64,000 nucleotides of DNA from an uncultured Pelagibacteraceae bacterium (GCA_902633585.1 CACPGZ010000002.1:57808-121807); one strand, 5' to 3'; shown: positions 43,761 to 52,673, counted from the stretch's first letter. Program-made: numbers and translations. Notes: generated from the letters alone by a model not told the origin.

Positions 43761-44455
43761 TTTCTTTCTCCAATAAAAAAAGCTATCGTTCCCGCAATTA
43801 CTCCGCCAAATAATATACACCACTCAGGTGATACAAAATAAAATGAGGTTCCTAAAGTTGATCCTAAGATGATAGATAAACTAACTTGTAGGGTCCTCAT
43901 AGCGCCTAACATCATGCACATAAAATAAATTGGATTTAATATCGCTAATCCGATTAAGATATCTTTATTTAAAAAGTCAGATGCAAGATATCCTGTAATT
44001 GTTGAAAAGATTGCAATCGACCAGGTGGCTACACCAATTCCAATCCAATAATCAATCCTATATTTTTTTTTTACACTTTTATAATTATCCTTAATTATTA
44101 ACCATGATGAAACTGCAACGAAATGACATGAAAAATAATATTTCCATTTTGGTTGCGATTTATGTAACAGAAGTGGCATTAAAGATACTGTCATAGGGTA
44201 GAGTCGAGCATTAACTAACCAAACAGCAATAAAAATATTTATTAAAGAGGCTCCTATAAACATAGATTCTGCCATTATCAATGAACCTGGCAAGGCGTAC
44301 GTTAAAAAAGTTGAAAAGATACTTTCTTGAATTGTAAATCCTAAGTTTTTTAATAAGGCTCCAATTGCTATAAAGCTTGCTCCTAAAGCAATAGCTGGAC
44401 TATCAATGCCCTTTATAGAGTTTAAACCCCTAAAAAAATATTTTGAATTAATCAT
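43757..44455 (-). CDS. azlC: AzlC family branched-chain amino acid exporter
   Basis: Membrane protein of 232 residues with the AzlC hallmarks SPAIALGASFIAIGALLKNLGF at about 20-41 and ANxRLYPMTVSLMPLL-like VNARLYPMTVSLMPLL. It starts right at the end of livF (one-base overlap) and is coupled to azlD. The uptake system and exporter of the same substrate class thus share one transcript. Confidence 0.88.
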   Translation of the reverse strand: MINSKYFFRGLNSIKGIDSPAIALGASFIAIGALLKNLGFTIQESIFSTFLTYALPGSLIMAESMFIGASLINIFIAVWLVNARLYPMTVSLMPLLLHKSQPKWKYYFSCHFVAVSSWLIIKDNYKSVKKKYRIDYWIGIGVATWSIAIFSTITGYLASDFLNKDILIGLAILNPIYFMCMMLGAMRTLQVSLSIILGSTLGTSFYFVSPEWCILFGGVIAGTIAFFIGERK

Positions 44456-45240
44456 TAACCACCTAAAAATAGGCGACCAACATCTGGGTTGTTTAAAAGA
44501 TCCTCTCCTTTACCTGCAATAGCAGTTTCTCCAGAAACTAGGACATAACCAATGTCTGCAAATTCTAGACCTTTTTTAGCATTTTGCTCAACAAGAATAA
44601 TTGTCTTTTTTTCATTCTGTTGGAGGTCTCTTAATATTTCAAAAACCATTTCAATGTATCTTGGCTCTAGTCCAATCGAAGGTTCATCAACTAATAAAAC
44701 AGATGGTTTCATTACAAGGGCCCTAGAAATTTCTAGTAAACGTCTCTCACCACCAGATAATACTTTAGCAGGTTGATTTCTTCTATTCCTTAATCTTTCA
44801 TATTTTTCAAATATTCTCTCTGCCTCTTGATAGGACTCATCTGCATTTTCTTTAATATATCCACCCATTAATAGGTTTTCTTCAACTGTCATGTCAGGGA
44901 ATACTGAATTATCTTGTAGTATGTATGCGATACCCACTGATTTTAATTTTTCAGCTGGTGTAAGATTTGTAATTTCCTTTCCATTTAATTCAATCTGTCC
45001 GGAAAAAATATTTGTAAATCCATATATTGAATGAAGAATTGTTGATTTACCTGCACCATTAGGTCCAATCAAACATAACGACTGAGCTTTTTTTATAAAT
45101 AAATCAAAATTATGAAGTATTTCCATTTTACCATAACCTGCATTTAAATTTTTGATTGTTAAATGAATATCATCTGGAGCTAAATTTTTTAGCTCCTCTG
45201 CTGTTGGTGCTTTTCCTAAAACCTCATACTGATTTGTCAT
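44455..45240 (-). CDS. livF: Branched-chain amino acid ABC ATPase LivF (system B)
   Basis: ATP-binding subunit of 261 residues with about 25 extra residues at the N-terminus (TNQYEVLGKAPTAEELKNLA) ahead of the ABC core. Walker A GPNGAGKSTILHSIYG, signature LSGGERRLLEISRALV and Walker B VLLVDEPSIGLEP are present. One-base overlap with livG and with azlC. Confidence 0.9.
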   Translation of the reverse strand: MTNQYEVLGKAPTAEELKNLAPDDIHLTIKNLNAGYGKMEILHNFDLFIKKAQSLCLIGPNGAGKSTILHSIYGFTNIFSGQIELNGKEITNLTPAEKLKSVGIAYILQDNSVFPDMTVEENLLMGGYIKENADESYQEAERIFEKYERLRNRRNQPAKVLSGGERRLLEISRALVMKPSVLLVDEPSIGLEPRYIEMVFEILRDLQQNEKKTIILVEQNAKKGLEFADIGYVLVSGETAIAGKGEDLLNNPDVGRLFLGG

Positions 45241-45980
45241 TATTGAGCCCCTAGATACGCATCAATTACACGTTTATCACTTTTTATTTCATCTGGTGAA
45301 CCATTTGCTAGCATCTTTCCATGAGCCAAACAAAAAATATTTTCTGCTAATTGCATTATCACTCTCATATTATGTTCAATGACCAAAAGAGTAATTCCGA
45401 AATCTTGATTTACTTTAATTAATCTATCTATAATTCCATTAATTAATGTTGGATTAATCCCAGCTGTTGGTTCGTCTAATAATAACATTTCTGGCTCATT
45501 CATTAATGCCATGGCCAATTCCAATAATTTTTGTTGACCAAAAGATAAATCGCCTGCACGTAGATTTCTTTTTTGATATAAACCAACAAAATTCAATAAA
45601 TTTTCAGCCTTTTCAGTAAGTTCTTTTGGAATTGTTGAAAAGATCTTCATTAAACTCTCATCACTTCCTTTATGACTGATTAGCATATTTTCTACACAAT
45701 TTAATTTTCCATAGATTCTAGTTTGTTGAAAAGTTCTTAGCAATCCAAGCTTTGCAATAACCGGAACCGGTAGATCCGAAACCTCGTTATCATTAAACTT
45801 AATTGAACCATTATCAATTGGGTATGTTCCAACTATTGAATTAAACAGTGTTGTTTTACCTGATCCATTGGGACCAATTAATCCGACTATCCTTCCTTTT
45901 TCAACATTCATTGAAATATCTACATTAGCTTTTACACCACCAAACGATTTGCTCACGTTGCTAACTTCTAAAATACTCAT
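45240..45980 (-). CDS. livG: Branched-chain amino acid ABC ATPase LivG (system B)
   Basis: ATP-binding subunit, 246 residues. Walker A GPNGSGKTTLFNSIVG, RTFQQTRIYGKL, signature LSFGQQKLLELAMALM (Phe replaces one Gly of the usual SGGQ) and Walker B LLLDEPTAGINPT are visible. Four-base overlap with livM upstream. Confidence 0.9.
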   Translation of the reverse strand: MSILEVSNVSKSFGGVKANVDISMNVEKGRIVGLIGPNGSGKTTLFNSIVGTYPIDNGSIKFNDNEVSDLPVPVIAKLGLLRTFQQTRIYGKLNCVENMLISHKGSDESLMKIFSTIPKELTEKAENLLNFVGLYQKRNLRAGDLSFGQQKLLELAMALMNEPEMLLLDEPTAGINPTLINGIIDRLIKVNQDFGITLLVIEHNMRVIMQLAENIFCLAHGKMLANGSPDEIKSDKRVIDAYLGAQ

Positions 45981-47035
45981 TTGAGCTCTACCTGTGCTTT
46001 ACGATCCTTTTCATCCACAAGTTCACCAAATCTCTCGGGATATTTTTCTCTTAACCATCCCATTATCCCCTCTGGGAAGTAAATAACGATAACAACAATT
46101 AAAACTCCCAGTGCAACATATTGCCAACCTAAAAAGAATGTCCAAAAACCTTCTTTAAAAATATGAAACACTGTTGCGCCGATGATTGGTCCCCAAAGAG
46201 TTCCTTTTCCACCTAAGATTGCCATTAAGACCATGAAAACTCCCATCTCTCTTCCATCAAATGCAACATCTGTTGAGTCAATATATCCAACTAAGCCACC
46301 CATGATTCCTCCGGCAAGACCACAAAAGAAAGCTGATATCATCCATCCAACTATTTTATACTTCATTGTTTCAATTCCCATAGCTTCAGCTTTATCTTCA
46401 TTGTCTCTAATTGCATTTAGAATTAATCTAAATCTGGTCGAGTAAATTCCTCTCACAGCTATGAAGGTCAATACTAAAACAAAAAAACTTAAGAAATAAA
46501 AAAATTCACCTCTTGAGTCTAAACTTCCTACATCGGGGAAAGGTGGGGTAGTGAAACCTTGACCTGCACCAATGATTTCAATTCCTCCAGAAATTTCACC
46601 TGCAGCAACTCCTAATCCTAGTGTACAAATTGCAAAATAATGTCCTCTAAGTCCTAAAATAGAGTATCCAATTAGACCTGCTACAATAGTAGGTACAACA
46701 GCTGCAACTACCAATCCAACAGCCATTCCCTGGAAAAATTGCGCTGGAGTATGAACAAATGTTTTTTCACCACCACTCTCTGTCCACTCAGCAAGTGGAA
46801 AAAACATTCCAACTTGCACTGAGGCACATAGATACATCCCAAGTCCATAAAATAAAATATTACCAAAAGAATTATAGCCCATTTCACCACCCTGGATGTT
46901 CCATGTGGTTGCTAAAACTATTAATACACAAAGAATTGAAAGTTGAACTTTAAAAGCTGGAAACAAGAATGGGGCGGCTATGCCAAAAATTAATATTCCA
47001 ATATATAAAATTAAATTATTTTTGCTAATACTCAT
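45977..47035 (-). CDS. livM: Branched-chain amino acid ABC permease LivM (system B)
   Basis: Permease of 352 residues, normal length. Visible are TWNIQGGEMGYNSFGNILFY, GLRGHYFAICTLGLGVAAGE, DNEDKAEAMGIETMKYKIVG (the coupling loop) and AILGGKGTLWGPIIGATVFH. The C-terminus is a charged cytoplasmic tail (EKYPERFGELVDEKDRKAQ). Four-base overlap with livH. Confidence 0.9.
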   Translation of the reverse strand: MSISKNNLILYIGILIFGIAAPFLFPAFKVQLSILCVLIVLATTWNIQGGEMGYNSFGNILFYGLGMYLCASVQVGMFFPLAEWTESGGEKTFVHTPAQFFQGMAVGLVVAAVVPTIVAGLIGYSILGLRGHYFAICTLGLGVAAGEISGGIEIIGAGQGFTTPPFPDVGSLDSRGEFFYFLSFFVLVLTFIAVRGIYSTRFRLILNAIRDNEDKAEAMGIETMKYKIVGWMISAFFCGLAGGIMGGLVGYIDSTDVAFDGREMGVFMVLMAILGGKGTLWGPIIGATVFHIFKEGFWTFFLGWQYVALGVLIVVIVIYFPEGIMGWLREKYPERFGELVDEKDRKAQVELK

Positions 47036-47925
47036 TTTAAATACTCTCTTTTTCTAGAAAGTTTAAATCTTCTATAAACAAGTATTAAAACTAACAATAA
47101 AAATACTGACCCAATTCTAAATTCTGTGCCCAGTATGTAATCTGCAAATTCCTCAAATACACCTAAGCCCATACCTGACATTGCAACACCAGGTAAGTTT
47201 CCTAATCCTGCAACAATAACAATCATGAAAGATCTAATTGTGTATGGAAGCCCCATATAAGGGTGAATTGTAAAAGTGATAGATATTAATGCCCCAGCAA
47301 CGCCACATAAGGCTGCATTAATACCGAAAGTAGCTGCATAAACTTTTTCTGTATCTACACCTAAAATCTTTGCTGCTCTTGCATTTTGTGCTGTAGCTCT
47401 AATCGCACGGCCAAGTTTAGATTTTTTCATATAAATAACTAAACAAACGGCAAATAAAATACTTATAAATGCTGAAAATATTTTTGAATTAGGTAACACA
47501 ACATTGCTATCAAACAACATTGTTGTTCCATAACCAGAGTTTGCAAGCACCACGTCTGCACCAAATGCAAAGTTCATCAGCTGCATGAATAGAATACTTA
47601 TTCCAAAAGTTGCTAAAATAGAAATAAATAGATCTCTATCTACCACTTTATTAATTACGAGTTTGTAAATTGCTATACCAACAAAATACATTATTACTGG
47701 AGCAACAATAACTCCCCAAGCTGGATGAATTCCATATAAATACATGAAGTAAGCAATGTATCCACCTAATATAACAAGATCTCCTTGAGCAATATTGATT
47801 ATATTCATTACTCCCCATTGAAGTGCCATACCGTAAGCAATCAATGCGAATAAAATTCCAAGTAAAACTCCATCCAAGCAGGCTTGAACAGAAATCATTG
47901 GATATTGGAAGACCATGAAATCCAT
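47032..47925 (-). CDS. livH: Branched-chain amino acid ABC permease LivH (system B)
   Basis: Permease of 297 residues with ALIAYGMALQWGVMNIINIA, QGDLVILGGYIAYF, KSKLGRAIRATAQNARAAKI (coupling loop) and VIVAGLGNLPGVAMSGMGLG. It lies 63 bases after the binding-protein gene, with a terminator-like hairpin in the gap that should reduce readthrough. Confidence 0.9.
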   Translation of the reverse strand: MDFMVFQYPMISVQACLDGVLLGILFALIAYGMALQWGVMNIINIAQGDLVILGGYIAYFMYLYGIHPAWGVIVAPVIMYFVGIAIYKLVINKVVDRDLFISILATFGISILFMQLMNFAFGADVVLANSGYGTTMLFDSNVVLPNSKIFSAFISILFAVCLVIYMKKSKLGRAIRATAQNARAAKILGVDTEKVYAATFGINAALCGVAGALISITFTIHPYMGLPYTIRSFMIVIVAGLGNLPGVAMSGMGLGVFEEFADYILGTEFRIGSVFLLLVLILVYRRFKLSRKREYLK

Positions 47926-47941
47926 AATGAACCTTTTAAAA

Positions 47942-47977
47942 AAATACCCCCTAAATATAATAAATTAGGGGGTATTT
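47942..47977 (-). terminator. Attenuating terminator between binding protein and LivH
   Basis: On the minus strand a 13-base-pair stem (47965-47977 with 47942-47954, core TAGGGGG/CCCCCTA), 10-base loop, then a T-tract (47937-47944). Lies 12 bases after the binding-protein stop and before livH, a usual way to keep binding protein in excess over permease. Confidence 0.85.
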
Positions 47978-47988
47978 ATAGATTTGTT

Positions 47989-49227
47989 TTATCTTTTAGA
48001 CCACGAAGGAATTGGGTGAATTAACTTAGCCGATGCCCATTTAGTTGGAGCAACAACTTTGTTTTCACATTTTCCTGCATCATCACACATTACTTGAAAA
48101 AGTACCATTGGCTTGTCAACATTCTGACCACCTTCAGCAAATTTTATGTTTCCATAAAAAGTTTGCATATTTGTAGCTGCAAGAGCATCTCTTACTTTCT
48201 TTTGATCAAAAGAATTTGCTCTTTCAAATGCATCTTTAAATACCAATAAAGCAGCTGATGACTCTGCTGCTTGGTACGGAGGCGCATAACCAAACTCTTT
48301 GGTAAAGTCTGCGTCATAAGTCATACCATCTTTAAAGAAGTTATCTTTGTAAGTGAGTGTTTTATGCCACTGAGAAGCACATAAAGCATATTGTGAGTTT
48401 TTACCATGTTGCTTCGACAATTTAGCTGCATCACAGTGTGTCATAGCTAACATTGGAACATCTACTTTCATCTCAGATATTTGTCTAATAGCAGTTAGAG
48501 CTCCCTTAGTATGACCTGAAACTACTAAAACATCTGGTTTCATTTGTTTCACTTTTACTAAAGTAGCTGCCATATCATTTAACTCTTTTGGTAATTTATC
48601 ATCAATTACTTTTTTAGAGCCTGTTCTTTTAATTGCATCTAAAACTCCAAGTCTTACGTCTTGTGAAAACGCATCTTGTTCAAATGCCATAGCAACTGTT
48701 ACTGGTTTCCCGTTATTCTTTTCAACTGCTAGATCAATTGCAACATCAAGATATAAATTAGCAGGGGCTAGTACAGCAAATAGATATTTGTAACCTTTTG
48801 TAAACAAAGATCTAGATGCACCATTTGCTTCAACCATTGGAACGCCATATTTCTCAGTTACTGGAGCTATTGCTTTAGTTAATCCTGAACTATATGGCCC
48901 AAGCATAAACTCAACACCATCTTGTGATATAAGTCTTTCTGCAAGTTGTGCCGCTCTTTTTGGGTTTGACTCATCATCATAATAAATAATGTCAAACTTA
49001 TAAGTTTTTCCATCAACTTTAACTCCACCCATACTGTTAATTCTATCAACGGCCATGTTGTAACCGTTTTGAGTATGAACACCATTAGATGAATATTTAC
49101 CAGTTAATGAAATAGCTGCACCTAACACAATCTTATCACCAACTACTTTTGCAAGTGATACAACTGAAGTTGAGAATAAAATCGCTAATGCAGAAATAAA
49201 ACTTAAGATTATTTTATTTAATTTCAT
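47989..49227 (-). CDS. livK: Branched-chain amino acid ABC transporter binding protein (system B)
   Basis: Periplasmic binding protein of 412 residues with signal peptide (residues 1-26, ending VSLAK). It has KIVLGAAISLTGKYSSNGVH, FMLGPYSSGLTKAIAPVTEK and MVEANGASRSLFTKGYKYLF, typical of the LivK/type-1 fold, with the amino acid site near SGLTKA and GASRS. A Shine-Dalgarno AGAAGG precedes the ATG. It is first of the system B operon livK-livH-livM-livG-livF-azlC-azlD. Confidence 0.9.
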   Translation of the reverse strand: MKLNKIILSFISALAILFSTSVVSLAKVVGDKIVLGAAISLTGKYSSNGVHTQNGYNMAVDRINSMGGVKVDGKTYKFDIIYYDDESNPKRAAQLAERLISQDGVEFMLGPYSSGLTKAIAPVTEKYGVPMVEANGASRSLFTKGYKYLFAVLAPANLYLDVAIDLAVEKNNGKPVTVAMAFEQDAFSQDVRLGVLDAIKRTGSKKVIDDKLPKELNDMAATLVKVKQMKPDVLVVSGHTKGALTAIRQISEMKVDVPMLAMTHCDAAKLSKQHGKNSQYALCASQWHKTLTYKDNFFKDGMTYDADFTKEFGYAPPYQAAESSAALLVFKDAFERANSFDQKKVRDALAATNMQTFYGNIKFAEGGQNVDKPMVLFQVMCDDAGKCENKVVAPTKWASAKLIHPIPSWSKR

Positions 49228-49317
49228 TTTATTACCTTCTGTTATTAATTAATTAATAGTTAATTAAATAAAGAAATTCACACTAATGCAAGTGTCAAAA
49301 ATTGCTGACGAATAATA

Positions 49318-49932
49318 TTAATATTGTTGGGTAACAACAATTATTAATGCAATAAGTACTAAAACACTCGCAGAGATTGTATTTATTGTTTTTGGATTTG
49401 CTTTTATCCATATTACTAATTTCTGCGCAAGGATTGCATAACCAATCAAAGATAAAAAATCTAAAACAATATAAGTTGTAATTAATATTATAAATTGGCT
49501 TACATAGTTTGAACTAAAATCAATAAATTGGGGAAATATAAAAGGAAAAAACATCCAAGCTTTAGGACTTGTCCCTGCAACAATAAAACCATCTTTAAAA
49601 AAAGATAAGTTACTTTTTTTTATATCTATTTTATTGTTTATATCCTTGGGTCTAGACTTATAAATATCATAAGCAAGATATAATAAATAAACTATTCCTA
49701 TCCATTTAAAAATATTTAAAAATATTGAGCTTTCTGAAAAAAAGGATCCAACTACAAAGATTACTAAGGTTGCTTGAACTAAGTTTGCAGATACATCTCC
49801 TAGTGCAGACCATACACATCTACCAACTCCATAATTCATTGAATAAGAGATAATAACAATTCTTGGGCTACCCGGAGTAATAAATAAAAAAATGATAATT
49901 TGTAAATAAAGAATAAAATCTAAGGGGAGCAT
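49318..49932 (-). CDS. LysE family amino acid exporter
   Basis: Six-helix exporter of the LysE/RhtB family, 204 residues. Hallmarks: FLFITPGSPRIVIISYSMNYG near the N-terminus, ALGDVSANLVQATLVIFVVG, and the loop FKWIGIVYLLYLAYDIYKSR followed by FKDGFIVAGTSPKAWMFF, each cited by short stretches. The start is unusual: a T-tract ends only 2 bases before the ATG and is preceded by a hairpin, with no visible Shine-Dalgarno. Substrate may be Lys, Thr, homoserine or others. Confidence 0.88.
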   Translation of the reverse strand: MLPLDFILYLQIIIFLFITPGSPRIVIISYSMNYGVGRCVWSALGDVSANLVQATLVIFVVGSFFSESSIFLNIFKWIGIVYLLYLAYDIYKSRPKDINNKIDIKKSNLSFFKDGFIVAGTSPKAWMFFPFIFPQFIDFSSNYVSQFIILITTYIVLDFLSLIGYAILAQKLVIWIKANPKTINTISASVLVLIALIIVVTQQY

Positions 49933-49934
49933 AT

Positions 49935-49990
49935 AAAAAAAAAGATAGTCCTTAAAAACCGGGAGCTAAAGATGGCTAAGAAGGACTATC
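49935..49990 (-). terminator. Hairpin and T-tract immediately before the lysE-like gene
   Basis: On the minus strand a perfect 10-base-pair stem (GATAGTCCTT at 49981-49990 with AAGGACTATC at 49944-49953), 27-base loop, then nine T (49935-49943) and the ATG at 49932. Format is that of an intrinsic terminator, either ending a small RNA started upstream or attenuating lysE. Confidence 0.6.
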
Positions 49991-50054
49991 AAATACCAGT
50001 ATATCAGGACCTAAAAAAAATGCATTAAAGATTTTTTTCAATTATAAAGGATTT

Positions 50055-50351
50055 ATGAAAAAAAAAGGTCACAGGCCAATAACTCGCATAAAGAACCCTG
50101 AGCCAAATATTGAGGATCCAGATTGGGTCATTTGGGCTGCATGGGCAGATCGTATCACTTTTGAAGAAATCGAAAAAAAAACTGGATACAAGGAATCTGA
50201 TGTTATCAAAATAATGAGAAGGTCAATCAAGCCGTCTTCATTTAGGCTTTGGAGAAAAAGGGTAAATCAGAAAAGCATTAAACATAGAAAAAAGTTTGAA
50301 TATTCTAGAAAACAAATTACTAGCAAAATTAAAAAAGGTGATTATCTTTAA
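50055..50351 (+). CDS. DUF2805/TIGR03643 family protein
   Basis: Small protein of 98 residues with the family hallmark DPDWVIWAAWADRITFEEIE at about 25-44 and GYKESDVIKIMRRSIKPSSF following, then RLWRKRVNQKSIKHRKKF. The central part looks like a helix-turn-helix, which suggests nucleic acid binding; function is unknown. Common in marine bacteria. Glutaredoxin follows after 3 bases. Confidence 0.82.
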   Translation: MKKKGHRPITRIKNPEPNIEDPDWVIWAAWADRITFEEIEKKTGYKESDVIKIMRRSIKPSSFRLWRKRVNQKSIKHRKKFEYSRKQITSKIKKGDYL

Positions 50352-50354
50352 TTC

Positions 50355-50609
50355 ATGAAAAAAGTAACAATTTATACTGGGCCAATGTGCAACTATTGTG
50401 AGGCTGCAAAAAGATTATTAATTAGAAATAATACATCTTATAACGAAATTAATATTGCTAATGTCGATGGAGCAATGGATGAAATGATTAAGAAAGCTAA
50501 CGGAAAAAGAACGATTCCGCAAATATTTTTTGATGATCAACACATTGGTGGTTATGATGAAGTTAGAGCTTTAGAAAAAGAAAATAAACTCCAGGATCTT
50601 TTAAAATAA
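50355..50609 (+). CDS. grxC: Glutaredoxin 3
   Basis: Glutathione-dependent disulfide reductase of 84 residues. Active site CNYC at 12-15 (GPMCNYCEAAKRLL), cis-Pro in RTIPQIFFDDQHIGGYDEV, the glutathione-binding elements. Cysteines at both ends of the motif make it a dithiol glutaredoxin. Works with the glutathione made by gshA/gshB at 6.9-9.2 kb. Confidence 0.93.
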   Translation: MKKVTIYTGPMCNYCEAAKRLLIRNNTSYNEINIANVDGAMDEMIKKANGKRTIPQIFFDDQHIGGYDEVRALEKENKLQDLLK

Positions 50610-50660
50610 AATTAAAAAAATGTAAAAGATTGTTTTGGTCTTTATTAGGTAATTATTAAA

Positions 50661-51362
50661 TTATTTAATTGTTACAGTCACATCAGGAGCTGAAGCGTAT
50701 GCATCACAATCATTACCTGCATCATCTGTAAATGTTAAAGCTGTATCTGTACCAAATGCAACTGTTACAGAGGGGTTTTGGATTCCATCATATACAAATG
50801 GTGATGATAGTGCCAGTCTCCACTGAAAATAAGTGTCACCATCAGGATCTTGGTTTGGTGTTTGTGTGACTTCAGTTATTGCAGTATGTCCACTATAAGC
50901 ATTGGTTCCCGGCGCAGCACCAACAAAAGCTGATCCAACAACTAATTCTCCTGCTCCAGCATCTACAACACCTTGGGCATTAGAATCAATTGCACCTGCA
51001 GTTCCTCCTGCAGTCCCACATGTGTTTGTACCATCAGAAATTCCTGTTCCAGAAATAGTAATTAATCTATTCATAACAATTTGTAGATGAGTATAGCTTG
51101 TTCCAATTGTAGCTTTTGTTGCTGTACCTAAGGTTGCTGCTGATGCTCCAGCTGTAGTGCTTGCAATGTCTATTACTCCTGAATCTGATTCATACACGAC
51201 TACTGGATTTAAACAATTACTTATAGAACTTCCTGTTTCACAAAAGGCTATTTGTTGAATTGTAATTTTATAAACACTAGCATTTCCAGATGCAGAAAAA
51301 GCTAAATTATTATAGTTTATTAATAACAGTGCTAAAATTGTAATTATTTTTAATAACTTCAT
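50661..51362 (-). CDS. Secreted Ser/Thr/Ala-rich protein of unknown function
   Basis: I do not recognise this 233-residue protein. A signal peptide occupies residues 1-23 (ending LAFSASG). The mature part is rich in Ser, Thr, Ala, Gly and Asp, low in Lys (unusual for this window), predicted beta-rich, with a Cys pair in the N-terminal part (FCETGSSISNC) and two further Cys. It starts one base after the stop of the barrel gene, so it is translationally coupled to it and may be an exported or surface-displayed partner. Confidence 0.65.
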   Translation of the reverse strand: MKLLKIITILALLLINYNNLAFSASGNASVYKITIQQIAFCETGSSISNCLNPVVVYESDSGVIDIASTTAGASAATLGTATKATIGTSYTHLQIVMNRLITISGTGISDGTNTCGTAGGTAGAIDSNAQGVVDAGAGELVVGSAFVGAAPGTNAYSGHTAITEVTQTPNQDPDGDTYFQWRLALSSPFVYDGIQNPSVTVAFGTDTALTFTDDAGNDCDAYASAPDVTVTIK

Positions 51363-51363
51363 A

Positions 51364-52215
51364 TTATTTACTTGTGACTATTATTGATCCTTGTGTTTCA
51401 ACAACTATTTTATTTGTTCGTCTGACTTTTTTAGTTAATTCTTTACTCATGTCTCTTTTTTCAAAAGCATTGCTAGCAATTAATCCATCAGCTAAAGTTG
51501 GTAAATCTTCCTTTGGAGGATATACATAACTAACACTTAAAGAACTCTCATCATCAACACCTGTGTTACCACTTTCATCAAAAGATCCCTCTACTGTGAC
51601 AGTTGGACTTAACGACATTTCTAATGAATAAATCTTACCTTCAGTATCTACAGCCGCTTTATCTTTTTCCCACTCATAGTCAGTATAATGAAATCTTGCC
51701 CATGGCATAAAGGGCATTTGTGATGAGATGGAGAGTTCGTATCCACTCAATACTTTTTCATCGTTATTATCAACTGTTAGTGTATTAGATAACGCCTCGT
51801 AAATATTTAGATTTAAGTCTAACATTGCTGCCTTTGCTTCAAGTCCTAAACCAGCTCGGTCATGATTTTCAAAAGCATCTCTATCATAAAAAATGTTAGC
51901 TCCTAACATCATGGATTTGTCTTCGGTAAGTATTCTATTTCCAAATCCAATATTCGCTATTAATCTGTTTTTATTATTAACCTCTGAATTCATCAAACTG
52001 AACTGTGTAAAAAAGTTTGAAATGTCTGTTTTATCAATATTCCTCAATCCTAGAATAGAAAAATTAATCTGATCTTCATCTCCATCATTAATATTTATTG
52101 AAGCTTCAGTAATACCTTCGCCAGGAATTAAATTGCTAAAATACTCAGAAACATTTGCTGCATATGAGAATGTGAAATTCAAAGATATAAATATAATAAT
52201 TAGAATTTTTTTCAT
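51364..52215 (-). CDS. Inverse-autotransporter-like outer membrane beta-barrel
   Basis: The 283-residue protein has a signal peptide (1-20) and a beta-barrel resembling the inverse autotransporter/intimin beta domain: IANIGFGNRILTEDKSMMLG, ANIFYDRDAFENHDRAGLGL and EAKAAMLDLNLNIYEAL follow the pattern of paired strands with Phe-Tyr-Asp. Unlike intimins there are no downstream Ig-like passenger domains; the last 60 residues (from about LPTLADGL) are a short Lys-rich tail. A secreted protein gene follows directly. The family assignment rests on pattern recognition. Confidence 0.65.
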   Translation of the reverse strand: MKKILIIIFISLNFTFSYAANVSEYFSNLIPGEGITEASININDGDEDQINFSILGLRNIDKTDISNFFTQFSLMNSEVNNKNRLIANIGFGNRILTEDKSMMLGANIFYDRDAFENHDRAGLGLEAKAAMLDLNLNIYEALSNTLTVDNNDEKVLSGYELSISSQMPFMPWARFHYTDYEWEKDKAAVDTEGKIYSLEMSLSPTVTVEGSFDESGNTGVDDESSLSVSYVYPPKEDLPTLADGLIASNAFEKRDMSKELTKKVRRTNKIVVETQGSIIVTSK

Positions 52216-52298
52216 AAAAAAATTATATAAAAAATTATTTAAAAATTGTAAAGATTATTTTAATCTAAATAATTGAAATAACTCAATTTAGGTTATTT

Positions 52299-52670
52299 TT
52301 ATTCTTTTGGTTTAAAAATTAAACATATACCATTATTACAATATCTTTTACCGGTCTGTTGTGGTCCATCATCAAAAACATGACCATGATGAGCATTGCA
52401 ATTTTTACAATGATACTCTGTACGTGCATAACCTAATAGATGATCTGTTTTTGTCTCAAATACATCTGGTAATGACTCAAAAAACGATGGCCAACCTGAA
52501 CCACTTTCATATTTAGTTTTAGATTCGAATAACTTTACTCCGCAATTTGCACAATGATAGCTTCCTTCACGTTTTTCGTCATTCAATTCGCTAGAACCTG
52601 GAGGCTCAGTTCCCTCTTCAAACATAACTAATTTTTGTTCTGTGCTTAAATTTGAATTTTTTTTATTCAT
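52299..52670 (-). CDS. msrB: Peptide-methionine (R)-S-oxide reductase
   Basis: Repairs methionine R-sulfoxide. The 123-residue protein has the two zinc-binding CxxC motifs (CANCGVKLF and CKNCNAHHGHVF), SGSGWPSFF and catalytic Cys in RYCNNGICLIF. No signal peptide, so it is cytoplasmic. It starts 3 bases after the stop of the HDAC-like gene. Confidence 0.95.
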   Translation of the reverse strand: MNKKNSNLSTEQKLVMFEEGTEPPGSSELNDEKREGSYHCANCGVKLFESKTKYESGSGWPSFFESLPDVFETKTDHLLGYARTEYHCKNCNAHHGHVFDDGPQQTGKRYCNNGICLIFKPKE

Positions 52671-52673
52671 TTA

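Noticed and set aside
49944..49990. Known riboswitch class (SAM-II, SAM-V, preQ1) or SRP RNA at the lysE leader
   Set aside because: I could not match the conserved core of any of these; only the hairpin and T-tract are supported.
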